NCBI GenBank assembly: GCA_009779835.1
Contig: WRBD01000002.1
Location: 84,622 to 119,998 of the forward strand
DNA from: Defluviitaleaceae bacterium
GTDB lineage: Bacteria > Bacillota > Clostridia > Lachnospirales > WQUN01
Direction of reading: 5' to 3'
Length of the DNA: 35,377 nt
Shown one piece after another: positions 8,372-16,315 of the stretch. Position 1 is the first letter of the stretch; each line of letters begins with the position of its first letter. Position numbers and translations under genes: made by a program. The notes below the pieces were generated by a model. The model had not been told where the DNA came from. It saw only the letters and a program-made list of their open reading frames with translations, and searched no databases.

Positions 8372-9634
8372 TTATTCCATTTGTGGCGAATTGTCAAGAT
8401 GAACCTGTCCGCCTTCAAACCATGCGTTGGTAAAACCGTATATTTCACGGAAGAACTCCAACGGTACGTAGGTTCTGTCGTTGTGAAGAAGCGGAGGGGG
8501 TATTGTATATTTCATAACTATGCCGTTTTGGGTTGTTAATTCGTATTCATTAGTTGTTGTACTAAGAGAAATTTTTCCAAGCGGGCCGTCTATCGTTACA
8601 TATAATGCCCAGGGGCGTTCTGCGTTCCATTCCGGCACAAAGCCAAGCAATTCTGTTATAGCGCGAAGCGGTACATAGACCAGCGTGCCCTCTCTGTACG
8701 CGTCTGCTATGTTGTATGATGTTGTGTTTGTGACGTATGCAACACGTGCATTCGGAACGCCGCGCGAAAGACCGTTTATCGTGATAATTATTTCGTAGTT
8801 GTTCCAATCAACACCTTCGGTGCCGCTCCATTCGATTTTATCCCACGGGTCGAACAAAACCAAATCTTCATCATCGTTAAAAACAATATCCTTTTCAAGT
8901 AAATCCGGGTCAATTTCAATTATGGGATGAACGGCACGTTCATATAAAACGATGATTTTTTGCGGATTCGGTATTGTTTCGGGAATATCACGGTGAGAAA
9001 TCATGAACTCTACAACAAGCTTGCGCCCGATTAATTCTTCGGGGTCGCCTTCAAATTTATCGCCGCCTTGAAATACGATTTCCGTTTCGTCTGAGATGTT
9101 TAGGCGGAACTGACGGCAGGAACTAATCCATTCATCATCGAAGCGGTCTACGATTATTCGCGGTAAATCTTCGGTACGGTTTACAATCACAACGGCAATG
9201 TGCTGTGGCGGGTAAATCATAATCATCGGGCGGTTATTATCGAAAAAGCCGGTGATTGTATCGCCTATCTCGGGGAATTCGCCCATGATAAACGTGTTGC
9301 TGTCAATGCCGAAGTCTGTATAACTGTATTGCGGGCCTTCCTCATCGTCGGGAACGGGAACAGCATGTCGGATTCGTATAAATTCCGTGTCCGCAATTTC
9401 ATTTTTCCAAAACTCAACAACTTCGCCCGGAGTGAAACCGAATGCAGGGAAGGAAGTAACTTCGCCGTCAAAATCTAAATCCAACTCCAAATCACCCATT
9501 AAAGGCACAATTCCGCCGGGCAATGGTTCGTTTTCTTGAATAATGTTTCCGTCCTCGTCAATTATTGCAATTGCTAAAGCTGTTGCCGTCATTGCAAACA
9601 CCATGATAACGGCAAGTAAAAAATATTTCTTCAT
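8372..9634 (-). CDS. Secreted protein with copper-amine-oxidase-like (stalk) domain
   Basis: Exported protein of 420 residues. The signal peptide is MKKYFLLAV followed by a hydrophobic core, with cleavage after ALA near residue 21. The central region (40-290) is Asp/Glu- and Ile-rich with beta-strand character and no motif I know. The last 120 residues form the 'copper amine oxidase N-terminal-like' repeat domain common in clostridial cell-surface proteins. Its hallmark strands are LVYVPLRAITELLGF (about residue 330) and RTYVPLEFFREIYGF near the C-terminus. Despite its name this domain is not enzymatic; it is thought to be a stalk or binding module. The ATG is preceded by AAAGGAAG. It has its own promoter on the minus strand and ends at a bidirectional terminator. 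Confidence 0.85.
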   Translation of the reverse strand: MKKYFLLAVIMVFAMTATALAIAIIDEDGNIIQENEPLPGGIVPLMGDLELDLDFDGEVTSFPAFGFTPGEVVEFWKNEIADTEFIRIRHAVPVPDDEEGPQYSYTDFGIDSNTFIMGEFPEIGDTITGFFDNNRPMIMIYPPQHIAVVIVNRTEDLPRIIVDRFDDEWISSCRQFRLNISDETEIVFQGGDKFEGDPEELIGRKLVVEFMISHRDIPETIPNPQKIIVLYERAVHPIIEIDPDLLEKDIVFNDDEDLVLFDPWDKIEWSGTEGVDWNNYEIIITINGLSRGVPNARVAYVTNTTSYNIADAYREGTLVYVPLRAITELLGFVPEWNAERPWALYVTIDGPLGKISLSTTTNEYELTTQNGIVMKYTIPPPLLHNDRTYVPLEFFREIYGFTNAWFEGGQVHLDNSPQME

Positions 9635-9694
9635 AAAAAACTTCCTTTCGTCTTGCGTTTTTATTTTTTCCTATACATACATACCTTATGCGCA

Positions 9695-9724
9695 ATTATA
9701 ATATTACAAATTATGTTTTGTCTA
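9695..9724 (-). promoter_or_regulatory. Promoter of the stalk-domain gene
   Basis: On the minus strand, TAGACA (complement of 9719-9724) and a perfect TATAAT (complement of 9695-9700) are separated by 18 bases, about 60 bases before the start codon. It overlaps the presumed era promoter on the other strand, so transcription of the two divergent genes may interfere. Confidence 0.65.
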
Positions 9725-9733
9725 TGATATACT
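9704..9733 (+). promoter_or_regulatory. Probable promoter of the era operon
   Basis: The -10 TATACT (9728-9733) lies within TGATATACTC, a string that recurs before other genes in this window. A weak -35 TTACAA (9704-9709) lies 18 bases upstream. The start codon is 22 bases downstream of the -10 box, which leaves a very short leader with GAGGAG at 9742-9747. Confidence 0.45.
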
Positions 9734-9754
9734 CCTCGCGAGAGGAGCATTTTT

Positions 9755-10681
9755 ATGAATCGCATTAATGAATTTAATAATTTTCATTCGGGTTTTGTCA
9801 CGCTAATCGGGCGGCCGAATGTTGGAAAATCTACGCTGATGAATCATTTTATCGGAGAGAAAATATCTATTGTTTCAAACAAGCCGCAAACCACGCGAAA
9901 TAAAATTCGTTCCATTTTAACGGGCGAGGGGTATCAGATTATTTTTATAGACACACCCGGGCTTCACACCCCCGCAACGAAGCTTGGAAATTTCATGGTG
10001 AAAAGCGCGAACTCCGCGCTAAATGAAGCGGATGCGGTTATTTATATGGTAGAGCCACGCGAAAAAATTCACGAGGGTGATATTGCAATTATAAAAAGCC
10101 TTGCGGGTGTAAGAAGCCCGGTTTTTTTGGCTGTAAATAAAGTTGATACGGTGGACAAGCCGCGTTTATTAAAAATAATTGACGAGTACAGCGCAGCGTA
10201 TAAGTTTAGCGGAATTGTGCCGCTTTCGGCGTTGACGGGCGAAAACACGAAGGCATTGCTTGATATAATTTGCACAATGCTGCCAGAAGGCCCTATGTAT
10301 TTCCCCGAAGACCAGATTACAGACCAGCCCGAGCGTCAAATTACCGCCGAAATTATTCGCGAGAAGGCGTTGCAATATTTGCAAGAAGAAATTCCACACG
10401 GGCTTGCGGTAGACATCACTTCAATGAAGCCCCGCAGTGAAGACCCCGACACCATTGTTGACATAAGGGCGACAATTTTTTGTGAAAAAGAATCGCACAA
10501 GGCAATCATCATAGGCAAAAAGGGCGAGATGTTAAAAAAAATAGGAACCGCCGCCCGCCGCGATATTCAACGGCTGCTGGGTTCCCCCGTGTATCTTGAA
10601 TTATGGGTGAAGGTAAAAAAGAATTGGCGCGACAATGATTTTCTTTTGAAAAATTTTGGGTATAGCGAACCCAAACATTGA
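9755..10681 (+). CDS. era: GTPase Era, 30S ribosome assembly factor
   Basis: Era binds the 3' end of 16S rRNA and helps mature the 30S subunit. At 308 residues it has the usual length. The GTPase domain shows the P-loop GRPNVGKST near residue 18, the G3 motif DTPGLH and the G4 motif NKVD. The C-terminal KH RNA-binding domain has the GKKGEMLKKIG loop and ends in VKVKKNWRDN, as in other Era proteins. GAGAGGAG lies just upstream of the ATG. It heads the cluster era-yqzL-recO, an arrangement also found in Bacillus subtilis. No missing residues or unusual features were seen. Confidence 0.97.
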   Translation: MNRINEFNNFHSGFVTLIGRPNVGKSTLMNHFIGEKISIVSNKPQTTRNKIRSILTGEGYQIIFIDTPGLHTPATKLGNFMVKSANSALNEADAVIYMVEPREKIHEGDIAIIKSLAGVRSPVFLAVNKVDTVDKPRLLKIIDEYSAAYKFSGIVPLSALTGENTKALLDIICTMLPEGPMYFPEDQITDQPERQITAEIIREKALQYLQEEIPHGLAVDITSMKPRSEDPDTIVDIRATIFCEKESHKAIIIGKKGEMLKKIGTAARRDIQRLLGSPVYLELWVKVKKNWRDNDFLLKNFGYSEPKH

Positions 10682-10761
10682 CAGGATATTATCCCCCTTT
10701 TTGGCGAATTATAAACTTTGTAACAAAAATGAAATATATTTTACCCAAGGGGGACAAGAGA

Positions 10762-10914
10762 ATGAATGATAATCCAAGTGAATTTTTGTGGCGGGCGTTT
10801 GCGGCAACGGGCGACCCAACAGCGTATCTGAATTTTACGCATAGCCGCCGCAACGAAACGGGCTACAAGGGGCGGAGCAATGAAAACTCTGAAAGTACGG
10901 GGATTAGTTCTTAA
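10762..10914 (+). CDS. yqzL: YqzL-like small protein
   Basis: Small protein of 50 residues. Its first half, SEFLWRAFAATGDPTAYLNF, matches the pattern of the YqzL family (a short protein with a W-x-x-F-x-x-TG-x-x-x-x-YL core). In Bacillus the corresponding gene also lies between era and recO. The ATG at 10762 is preceded by AAGGGGG at 10747-10753 with 8-base spacing. A longer frame from TTG at 10678 has no ribosome binding site and is less likely. Its last 35 bases overlap the start of recO in another frame, so the C-terminal half is dictated in part by the recO start region. The function of YqzL is not known. Confidence 0.72.
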   Translation: MNDNPSEFLWRAFAATGDPTAYLNFTHSRRNETGYKGRSNENSESTGISS

Positions 10915-11575
10915 AGAATACGAGACAGGGGAAGCAGACAAACGACTTCTGCTTTTGTGCAAAGAACATGGACGGATTATGGCTTATGCGCGGGGGGCGC
11001 GTAAGCCGCGCAGTAAGTTTATGGCTGCGTCGCAAATTTTTACATATTCAGATTTTGTGCTGGCGCAAGGACGCGGCTTTTTTTCAGTTGCGCAAGCCGA
11101 TGTAATAGAAAGTTTCTACGACTTGCGCACAGACTACGACACGTTATGCGCCGCGCATTTAATCGCGGATGTTTGCGACAAAACATTATTGGAAAACAGC
11201 AATTGTGACGCATTTTTATTGCTGGTTTTAAAATCTCTTTCTATTTTAACGAAAAAAAATTTTCCACCGAAACAAATAACAGCAGTTTTTTTTCTGAAAT
11301 TTTTCGACTTCTACGGACTACGCCCAACAACCGATGTTTGCGCAGTTTGCGGTATGCAAGTACAAAATAAATTTTTTTGGGGAAAAGAAGGTGTGCTGTG
11401 CGAAAAACACGGCGGTTCTTTTGAAATGTCAAAATCCGCAATGTCGGCGGTTTCTTTTATCTTAAACAACGATTTGCCACAGATGTTTAAGTTCGAGACG
11501 CAAGACAGCGTTCTGGACGAATTGCAAAACGCCGCACGGCTGATTTGGGAACATGCCATACTTGACTTACTATAA
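10880..11575 (+). CDS. recO: DNA repair protein RecO
   Basis: RecO promotes annealing and RecA loading in the RecFOR recombinational repair pathway. The protein has 231 residues, slightly shorter than the usual 240-260. The N-terminal OB-fold begins KVRGLVLKEYETGEADKRL, which is typical of the family, with the basic segment YARGARKPRSKF at 36-47. A zinc site is visible: C154-x2-C157 and C174-x2-H177. The start lies 35 bases inside yqzL, with GGGGCGGAG just before the ATG, so the two genes are probably translationally coupled. It follows era, as in many Bacillota. Confidence 0.94.
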   Translation: MKTLKVRGLVLKEYETGEADKRLLLLCKEHGRIMAYARGARKPRSKFMAASQIFTYSDFVLAQGRGFFSVAQADVIESFYDLRTDYDTLCAAHLIADVCDKTLLENSNCDAFLLLVLKSLSILTKKNFPPKQITAVFFLKFFDFYGLRPTTDVCAVCGMQVQNKFFWGKEGVLCEKHGGSFEMSKSAMSAVSFILNNDLPQMFKFETQDSVLDELQNAARLIWEHAILDLL

Positions 11576-11621
11576 TACAGGTTATAAAATCACAGTAATT
11601 CTAGGATGTGGAGGGGTTTCC

Positions 11622-12032
11622 ATGCAGGAGAAAAAACCTGTTTCCGGCAACGAACGCGGTCGCGGAGGCGGAAGTTTCCAAGAACGCAGACGTCAAGCCG
11701 ACTGGGTAATAAACGCGGCTACGGTTTTGAGTGTAATTTCTTGGCTTGTTGCGTTTTTCGTCCTTACTGTGATTCAAATGGCCGCTCCGGAGAGACGAAA
11801 TTTTTTATCGGAAGTTAACATTGGTGCAGCAGCGCGCACAACATGGGACGCAACACTGTTGCCCTTTGCTTTTGGTCTGCTTGTCCTGTCTGTACTTGCC
11901 AGTATTGCGGCATTCATCTTCAACGCAATGCGTATGCGCAGAAAAACCGACAGATACCGGAAGTCAATACTGATTATTGGTGCGCTGAATATTATCGGGC
12001 TATTTGCTTTTTCGTATATTATGTTTTTTTAA
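11622..12032 (+). CDS. Small membrane protein after recO
   Basis: Protein of 136 residues with three predicted membrane segments (about 35-55, 82-104 and 115-135). The hydrophilic, Arg/Gly-rich N-terminus (GNERGRGGGSFQERRR) should face the cytoplasm. I chose ATG 11622 because GGAGGGG lies 5 bases upstream. The frame extends back to TTG 11553 but that start has no such site. It is the last gene of the era-yqzL-recO unit, 46 bases after recO. Its 3' end overlaps the convergent decarboxylase gene by 14 bases. I recognise no family, and the function is unknown. Confidence 0.78.
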   Translation: MQEKKPVSGNERGRGGGSFQERRRQADWVINAATVLSVISWLVAFFVLTVIQMAAPERRNFLSEVNIGAAARTTWDATLLPFAFGLLVLSVLASIAAFIFNAMRMRRKTDRYRKSILIIGALNIIGLFAFSYIMFF

Positions 12033-13353
12033 AATCGCGTACAATACGCACAAATGGTTTATTAAATCGCTCCCGGATTCGTTCGCCGGGGGCGATTTTT
12101 GCTATGCCGGGGGGATATTCGGCAATTATTTCGGCGGAAATTCTTCCTATGGCTTTTTCGCTTGGAATTATTTCCGTTTCGGATTGCATTGCTTCACGCG
12201 GAGTTAGAACTATTTCCGGGAGTGCATATGAAAGTGTGTCATGCGAATCCGCGCAAGTTGTGGTGTATTCGGCATTATACCGTAAAATCGCATTTTTCAG
12301 CCTCGCAAAACCCTTTTCACTGTCCGCAACAGAAGTCATTGCAAGCAAGTGCCTACCCTTCGCCATTTCAAATTGAATTTTATACTTGTCCGCCATGATT
12401 TCGGAAATTTCTTCTGCTTTTCCGGCCGCAGAAAAAAGAAATTTCCCTTCATCAATATCAAAAATTGCGTTTTTTCCGATTCTTTCGCGCCCGGAAAGTT
12501 GCAAGCTTTCTTCACACGCCGCCAATTCTTCGCGAATTTTCCCCAAACGCGTTACATATTTCTCAAATAAATCGGGTTCGTTCCATAGTTTTTCCAGCAT
12601 AAAATTGCAGGAAGCCATCAGCATGTATGAGGGGCTTGTTGTTTGCACGGCGTTTACAAAAAAACGCAAGCGTGATAAATCCACACGCGTTGTGTTAACG
12701 TGTAAGAGCGCACAGCCCGAAACCGCCGGAAGTGTTTTGTGTAAGCTGTTTATTACAATATCAGCGCCAGATTGTAACGCCGATTTCGGAAATTTCTCGT
12801 GAAACGGAAAATGTGCGCCATGCGCTTCGTCAACAATTAAAATTCCGTCGCGGGCGTGAACTTTTTTAGCAATTGCCGCGATATTAGAAACAAATCCTTC
12901 GTATGTGGGGCTTACGATAAACACCGCCGCACGCTGCGGTAAATCATCAAAAACGCACGGCGAAACTCCGCCTGCCAACCCGTCACTCATTATTTCCGGC
13001 AAAAAATATGCAGGCATTGCGCCGGAAAGTACAAGACCATTGTACAAACTTATATGAGAATTCCTCGCCGCAAAAAGCGGTCTATTTTCGGAAATTCCGC
13101 ACATCGCGGCAACAATTCCCGCAGATGAGCCGTTTACAAGAAAAAAACTTTCTTCTGTGCCAAAAAAATTTGCGATTTTTTCTTGAAAACTTTTTATTAT
13201 ACCGGTCGGCTCGGAAAGAACATCCATGTTCGGAATTTCTGTTAAATCAAGCAAATGTAAATGCGGTGGGAAAAAATCCGCGTTTCGCTTGTGTCCCGGC
13301 ATATGAAACGGATATATTTCTTTTTCTAAATAATTGGAAATATTTTTGTACAT
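12019..13353 (-). CDS. Orn/Lys/Arg decarboxylase-family PLP enzyme
   Basis: PLP-dependent enzyme of the short (about 450-residue) Firmicute branch of the Orn/Lys/Arg decarboxylase family, related to B. subtilis SpeA and YaaO. It opens with the family signature PFHMPGHKRN (15-24). VDEAHGAHFPFH (174-185) holds the aspartate (D175) that contacts the PLP ring nitrogen. SLHKTLPA (203-210) contains the Schiff-base lysine K206. The reaction is probably decarboxylation of a basic amino acid to a polyamine precursor; the exact substrate cannot be read from sequence. AAAGAGGTGAAAC lies before the ATG. In Bacillus the homologue yaaO lies next to tmk-yaaQ-yaaR-holB-yaaT. That block occurs here about 5 kb away on the same strand, without tmk in view. 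Confidence 0.88.
   Translation of the reverse strand: MYKNISNYLEKEIYPFHMPGHKRNADFFPPHLHLLDLTEIPNMDVLSEPTGIIKSFQEKIANFFGTEESFFLVNGSSAGIVAAMCGISENRPLFAARNSHISLYNGLVLSGAMPAYFLPEIMSDGLAGGVSPCVFDDLPQRAAVFIVSPTYEGFVSNIAAIAKKVHARDGILIVDEAHGAHFPFHEKFPKSALQSGADIVINSLHKTLPAVSGCALLHVNTTRVDLSRLRFFVNAVQTTSPSYMLMASCNFMLEKLWNEPDLFEKYVTRLGKIREELAACEESLQLSGRERIGKNAIFDIDEGKFLFSAAGKAEEISEIMADKYKIQFEMAKGRHLLAMTSVADSEKGFARLKNAILRYNAEYTTTCADSHDTLSYALPEIVLTPREAMQSETEIIPSEKAIGRISAEIIAEYPPGIAKIAPGERIRERFNKPFVRIVRDFKKT
12064..12100 (+). terminator. Terminator of the era-recO unit, inside the opposing gene
   Basis: AAATCGCTCCCGG (12064-12076) pairs with CCGGGGGCGATTT (12086-12098) with one G-T wobble, followed by a run of five T. 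The T-run orientation fits plus-strand transcription coming from recO. The hairpin lies within the 3' coding part of the minus-strand decarboxylase gene. Confidence 0.7.
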
Positions 13354-13367
13354 GTTTCACCTCTTTC

Positions 13368-13395
13368 TTTACAATTATGTAACAGATGTTATAAT
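13368..13395 (+). promoter_or_regulatory. glgA promoter
   Basis: TTTACA (13368-13373) and a perfect TATAAT (13390-13395) are separated by 16 bases, 25 bases before the glgA start. On the opposite strand TTGTCA and CATAAT with 19-base spacing could serve the divergent decarboxylase gene. The two promoters would overlap in this 67-base gap. Confidence 0.7.
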
Positions 13396-13420
13396 GTTTG
13401 ACAACAGGAGTGTGAGTTGA

Positions 13421-14884
13421 ATGGCATTCGATAAAAAAGCTTTGAAGATTTTGCTGGTTTCCACAGAGGTTAATCCGTATTCAAAATCAGGGGGGCTTGG
13501 CGACGTTGCCGGCTCACTTCCGAAAGCGTTGCGCGATATCGGCGTTGATATGCGTGTCGCGTTACCGAAGTACAAGAGCATTCCCGAAAAATATTTAACA
13601 GATGCAAGAAAAACTTCCGAATTTACCGTGTATCTTTCGTGGCGGGCGCAGAATGCGGCTGTCTACGCGCTGGATTCTTTTGGCGACGGTGATTCTGTTT
13701 ATTTTATTGAAAACGATTTTTATTTTTCCCGCGACAATTTTTACGGCTACGGCGATGATTTTGAACGCTTCGCATTTTTCACAAAGGCCTCACTTGAAAT
13801 GTTAAGCCAAATAGATTTTCAAGCGGATATTGTTCATTTCAACGACTGGCACACAGGTCTTGGCCCGACGTATTTGCGCGATGTTTACAAGGGTTTTACT
13901 TATTATTCCAAAACAAAAAGCCTTTTCACTATTCACAATTTGCACTATCAAGGCGTTTTCGGGCGTGATGTGCTTTGGTCGGTTGGTTTGAACGACGGTT
14001 ATTACATTGGCGGAGATTTAGAATTTTACGGAAATATCAGTTATCTTAAAGCGGGAATTTTACACGCGAACGCGGTAAGCACAGTCAGTAAAACTTATGC
14101 AGACGAAATTCAAACCCCGTCATACGGTTACGGAATGGATGGATTGCTGCGTAACCGCGCCGCCGATATCGGAAAAATTTACGGAATAACCAACGGCATA
14201 GACGTTGAAGGTAATAATCCCGCAACCGACCCGCGCATTTTTGTAAATTTCGATACCGGTTCGCTAGAGAATAAACGCATGAACAAGTATCGCTTACAAG
14301 AAGAATTAGGTCTTCCCGTAGGAAAAATGCCTATGTTCAGCATGATTACACGTCTTGTAGAGCAAAAAGGGCTTGATATTCTTTCCGTAATAATGGACGA
14401 GTTGCTTTCAATGGACGTTCAGCTTGTTGTGCTTGGCACGGGCGAAGGTCGTTATGAAAATATGTTTAAGCATTACGCATGGCGTTATCCCGATAAGGTC
14501 AGCGCCAACATCAGGTTCAGCGCGGATTTAGCACAACAGCTTTACGCGGCATCCGACATTTTCATGATGCCGTCTGTGTACGAGCCATGTGGACTGGGGC
14601 AGCTTTTTGCAATGCGTTACGGCACAATTCCGCTGGTACGCAAAACGGGCGGCCTTGCCGATACTGTTACCCATTACAATCGCGAAACAGGTCAGGGCAA
14701 CGGCATTGCCTTCGAGGATTACGTCGCAAGCGGCCTTATGTGGGCTATCCGGCAAGCACTGGAACTTTACAACTCCCCCGATTGGGACGTGCTAATTAAA
14801 AACGCAATGACCGGAAATTACTCATGGCACGACGCTGCAAAAGAATATGTTGATATGTATGAGGAAATTAAGAAAGGGAAATAA
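13421..14884 (+). CDS. glgA: Glycogen synthase (ADP-glucose, GT5)
   Basis: Transfers glucose from ADP-glucose to growing alpha-1,4-glucan in glycogen synthesis. At 487 residues it has the normal bacterial GlgA length. The N-terminal KILLVSTEVNPYSKSGGLGD contains the ADP-glucose-binding K-x-GGL motif (K22-x-G24-G25-L26). HFNDWHTGL and FTIHNLHYQGVF are typical of the GT-B acceptor domain. SVYEPCGLGQL near residue 388 holds the conserved catalytic-region glutamate E388. It is transcribed alone from its own promoter; glgB, glgC, glgD and glgP are not in the window. The 3' end overlaps the convergent trmL gene by 17 bases. Confidence 0.96.
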   Translation: MAFDKKALKILLVSTEVNPYSKSGGLGDVAGSLPKALRDIGVDMRVALPKYKSIPEKYLTDARKTSEFTVYLSWRAQNAAVYALDSFGDGDSVYFIENDFYFSRDNFYGYGDDFERFAFFTKASLEMLSQIDFQADIVHFNDWHTGLGPTYLRDVYKGFTYYSKTKSLFTIHNLHYQGVFGRDVLWSVGLNDGYYIGGDLEFYGNISYLKAGILHANAVSTVSKTYADEIQTPSYGYGMDGLLRNRAADIGKIYGITNGIDVEGNNPATDPRIFVNFDTGSLENKRMNKYRLQEELGLPVGKMPMFSMITRLVEQKGLDILSVIMDELLSMDVQLVVLGTGEGRYENMFKHYAWRYPDKVSANIRFSADLAQQLYAASDIFMMPSVYEPCGLGQLFAMRYGTIPLVRKTGGLADTVTHYNRETGQGNGIAFEDYVASGLMWAIRQALELYNSPDWDVLIKNAMTGNYSWHDAAKEYVDMYEEIKKGK

Positions 14885-15338
14885 AATTAGTTTGCCGCAG
14901 TGCTTCATAAAGCACAATACCGACCGCAACGGAAAGGTTTAAAGAGCGTTCTTCGCCCGTCATGGGGATTCTAATAATTTGTTCCGGATATTTTCGCAAA
15001 ATTTCTTGCGGCAGTCCCACGGTTTCGCTTCCGAAAATTAAATAATCATCGGGTTCAAATTTAACATCCGAATATATTTTCCCGCCGGACGTTTCCACGA
15101 AAAAGAAACGCCCGTACGGGAAATTTTGTTTTACATATTCTTCAAATTCAAAAAAATTATCGTACTCACGCACATTTATTTTATGCCAATAATCCAGTCC
15201 CGACCGTCTTAACGATTTTTCATCAAGAAAAAACCCATACGGGCGAATTAAACTTAGCCCACTGCCCGTCATTAAGCACGTACGCCCAATCGCGCCGGTG
15301 TTATGCGGAATTTCCGGCTGATGCAAAACAATGTTCAT
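14868..15338 (-). CDS. trmL: tRNA (cytidine/uridine-2'-O-)-methyltransferase TrmL
   Basis: SPOUT-class methyltransferase that 2'-O-methylates the wobble nucleotide 34 of certain tRNAs with S-adenosylmethionine. The length (156 residues) is typical. Visible SPOUT motifs are PEIPHNTGAIGRTC near the start, FGSETVGLP in the middle, and the cofactor-knot segment IRIPMTGEERSLNLSVAVGI near the C-terminus. Its ATG overlaps the TGA of the upstream gene (ATGA), so it is translationally coupled and is the last gene of the darA-trmL operon. It runs into the glgA 3' end on the opposite strand. Confidence 0.93.
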   Translation of the reverse strand: MNIVLHQPEIPHNTGAIGRTCLMTGSGLSLIRPYGFFLDEKSLRRSGLDYWHKINVREYDNFFEFEEYVKQNFPYGRFFFVETSGGKIYSDVKFEPDDYLIFGSETVGLPQEILRKYPEQIIRIPMTGEERSLNLSVAVGIVLYEALRQTNFISLS

Positions 15339-16282
15339 TTGGGTTCTCCATCGGCAATGTTTTCTAGTATCTTTTGGTTTATAGCCGCTTCTTTGGAATA
15401 GAACTCTGCCGCTGTACCGGAGGTACTTGGTTTGCCCATATCAGCATCTAATCCTCTTATTTCATGTGCAATAGCACGGCTCATTCGGTTAGATTCGGTT
15501 ATTGCATTGTACAACACGCATTGCGTTTCGCCGATTTTATCTAAACTCTTAATTACAACATCAATCCGTTCAATAATTCTGTCCAAGCGAACTTCATTTT
15601 CATATATGTCATACGCGCCCTCGTGTCCTTCAAGACTGTTACAGCGTCCAGACCCGATATATTCACAAAAATTTGCAATCGGCACAATATTACCTCTATA
15701 TTTTGGGAAAATAATATTAAAATTATAAAGTTCATTTAATACCTTTTGTGTTTTACTGATAAGGCTATTATTTTGTGCTTTTCTTTTATTTAATTCTGAA
15801 ATGATGACATGTTGATTGTTTTTTATAATTTCCACTTGAAGTTCGGCTTCTTCTTTATCTTCTTGATATTTTTCATATGCGTCTATAAAAACTTTTTCAG
15901 AGTCATTTTTTTTAGAAAGGTATTCGCAGAAACTTTTGATAATCATTCCAACAGGTATTGCAACGCAAATAATCGTAAAAATCGGCAAGATAACCCGGAC
16001 TGCATCAATCCAACCTAAAATGGAAATAACAACTAAAACAATACTACCGATAACCCAGCCTATTGCTAATCCCCTCAATCCTAAAAGTGCCTTAATAATC
16101 TCACCCCGGTCAAATTTAGGCTCATGCTTTTGCGGAACATCAGGAATTTTCACAAATTTATGCGCATCGGTAGTTTCTCTTATATTTTTTTCTATCTCGT
16201 TGTTAACATATTTTGCTGTAATTAACGCAGTTTCCCGCCCTAAAACCTCAAAAAGATAATCCTTCAATGCCAATGTTTCCAT
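15335..16282 (-). CDS. Conserved hypothetical membrane protein with coiled coil
   Basis: Protein of 315 residues between fhs and trmL. Two adjacent membrane helices lie near residues 67-115 (LAIGWVIGSIVLVVISILGW and VRVILPIFTIICVAIPVGMI). A charged helical coiled coil follows (about 120-185), then a soluble C-terminal half with a distinctive FPKYRGNIVPIANFCEYIGSG segment (about 195-215). The pattern resembles unnamed proteins I associate with Clostridia, of unknown function. AGGGGGG just before the ATG is a strong ribosome binding site. It starts 33 bases after fhs, and its stop overlaps the trmL start, so it belongs to the same operon. No enzymatic motif is visible. Confidence 0.8.
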   Translation of the reverse strand: METLALKDYLFEVLGRETALITAKYVNNEIEKNIRETTDAHKFVKIPDVPQKHEPKFDRGEIIKALLGLRGLAIGWVIGSIVLVVISILGWIDAVRVILPIFTIICVAIPVGMIIKSFCEYLSKKNDSEKVFIDAYEKYQEDKEEAELQVEIIKNNQHVIISELNKRKAQNNSLISKTQKVLNELYNFNIIFPKYRGNIVPIANFCEYIGSGRCNSLEGHEGAYDIYENEVRLDRIIERIDVVIKSLDKIGETQCVLYNAITESNRMSRAIAHEIRGLDADMGKPSTSGTAAEFYSKEAAINQKILENIADGEPK

Positions 16283-16315
16283 GATATCCCCCCTCGGGAT
16301 TTAGAACACAGGTTT

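Noticed and set aside
9732-9747. CTCCTC-GCGA-GAGGAG hairpin that would hide the era ribosome binding site under a GNRA-type loop
   Set aside because: The best -10 box is at 9728-9733, so the transcript should start near 9740 and would lack the left arm of the stem. It matters only if an upstream start is used.
10678-10761. Longer YqzL starting at TTG 10678
   Set aside because: No ribosome binding site precedes it, while ATG 10762 has AAGGGGG at good spacing and matches the family's length.
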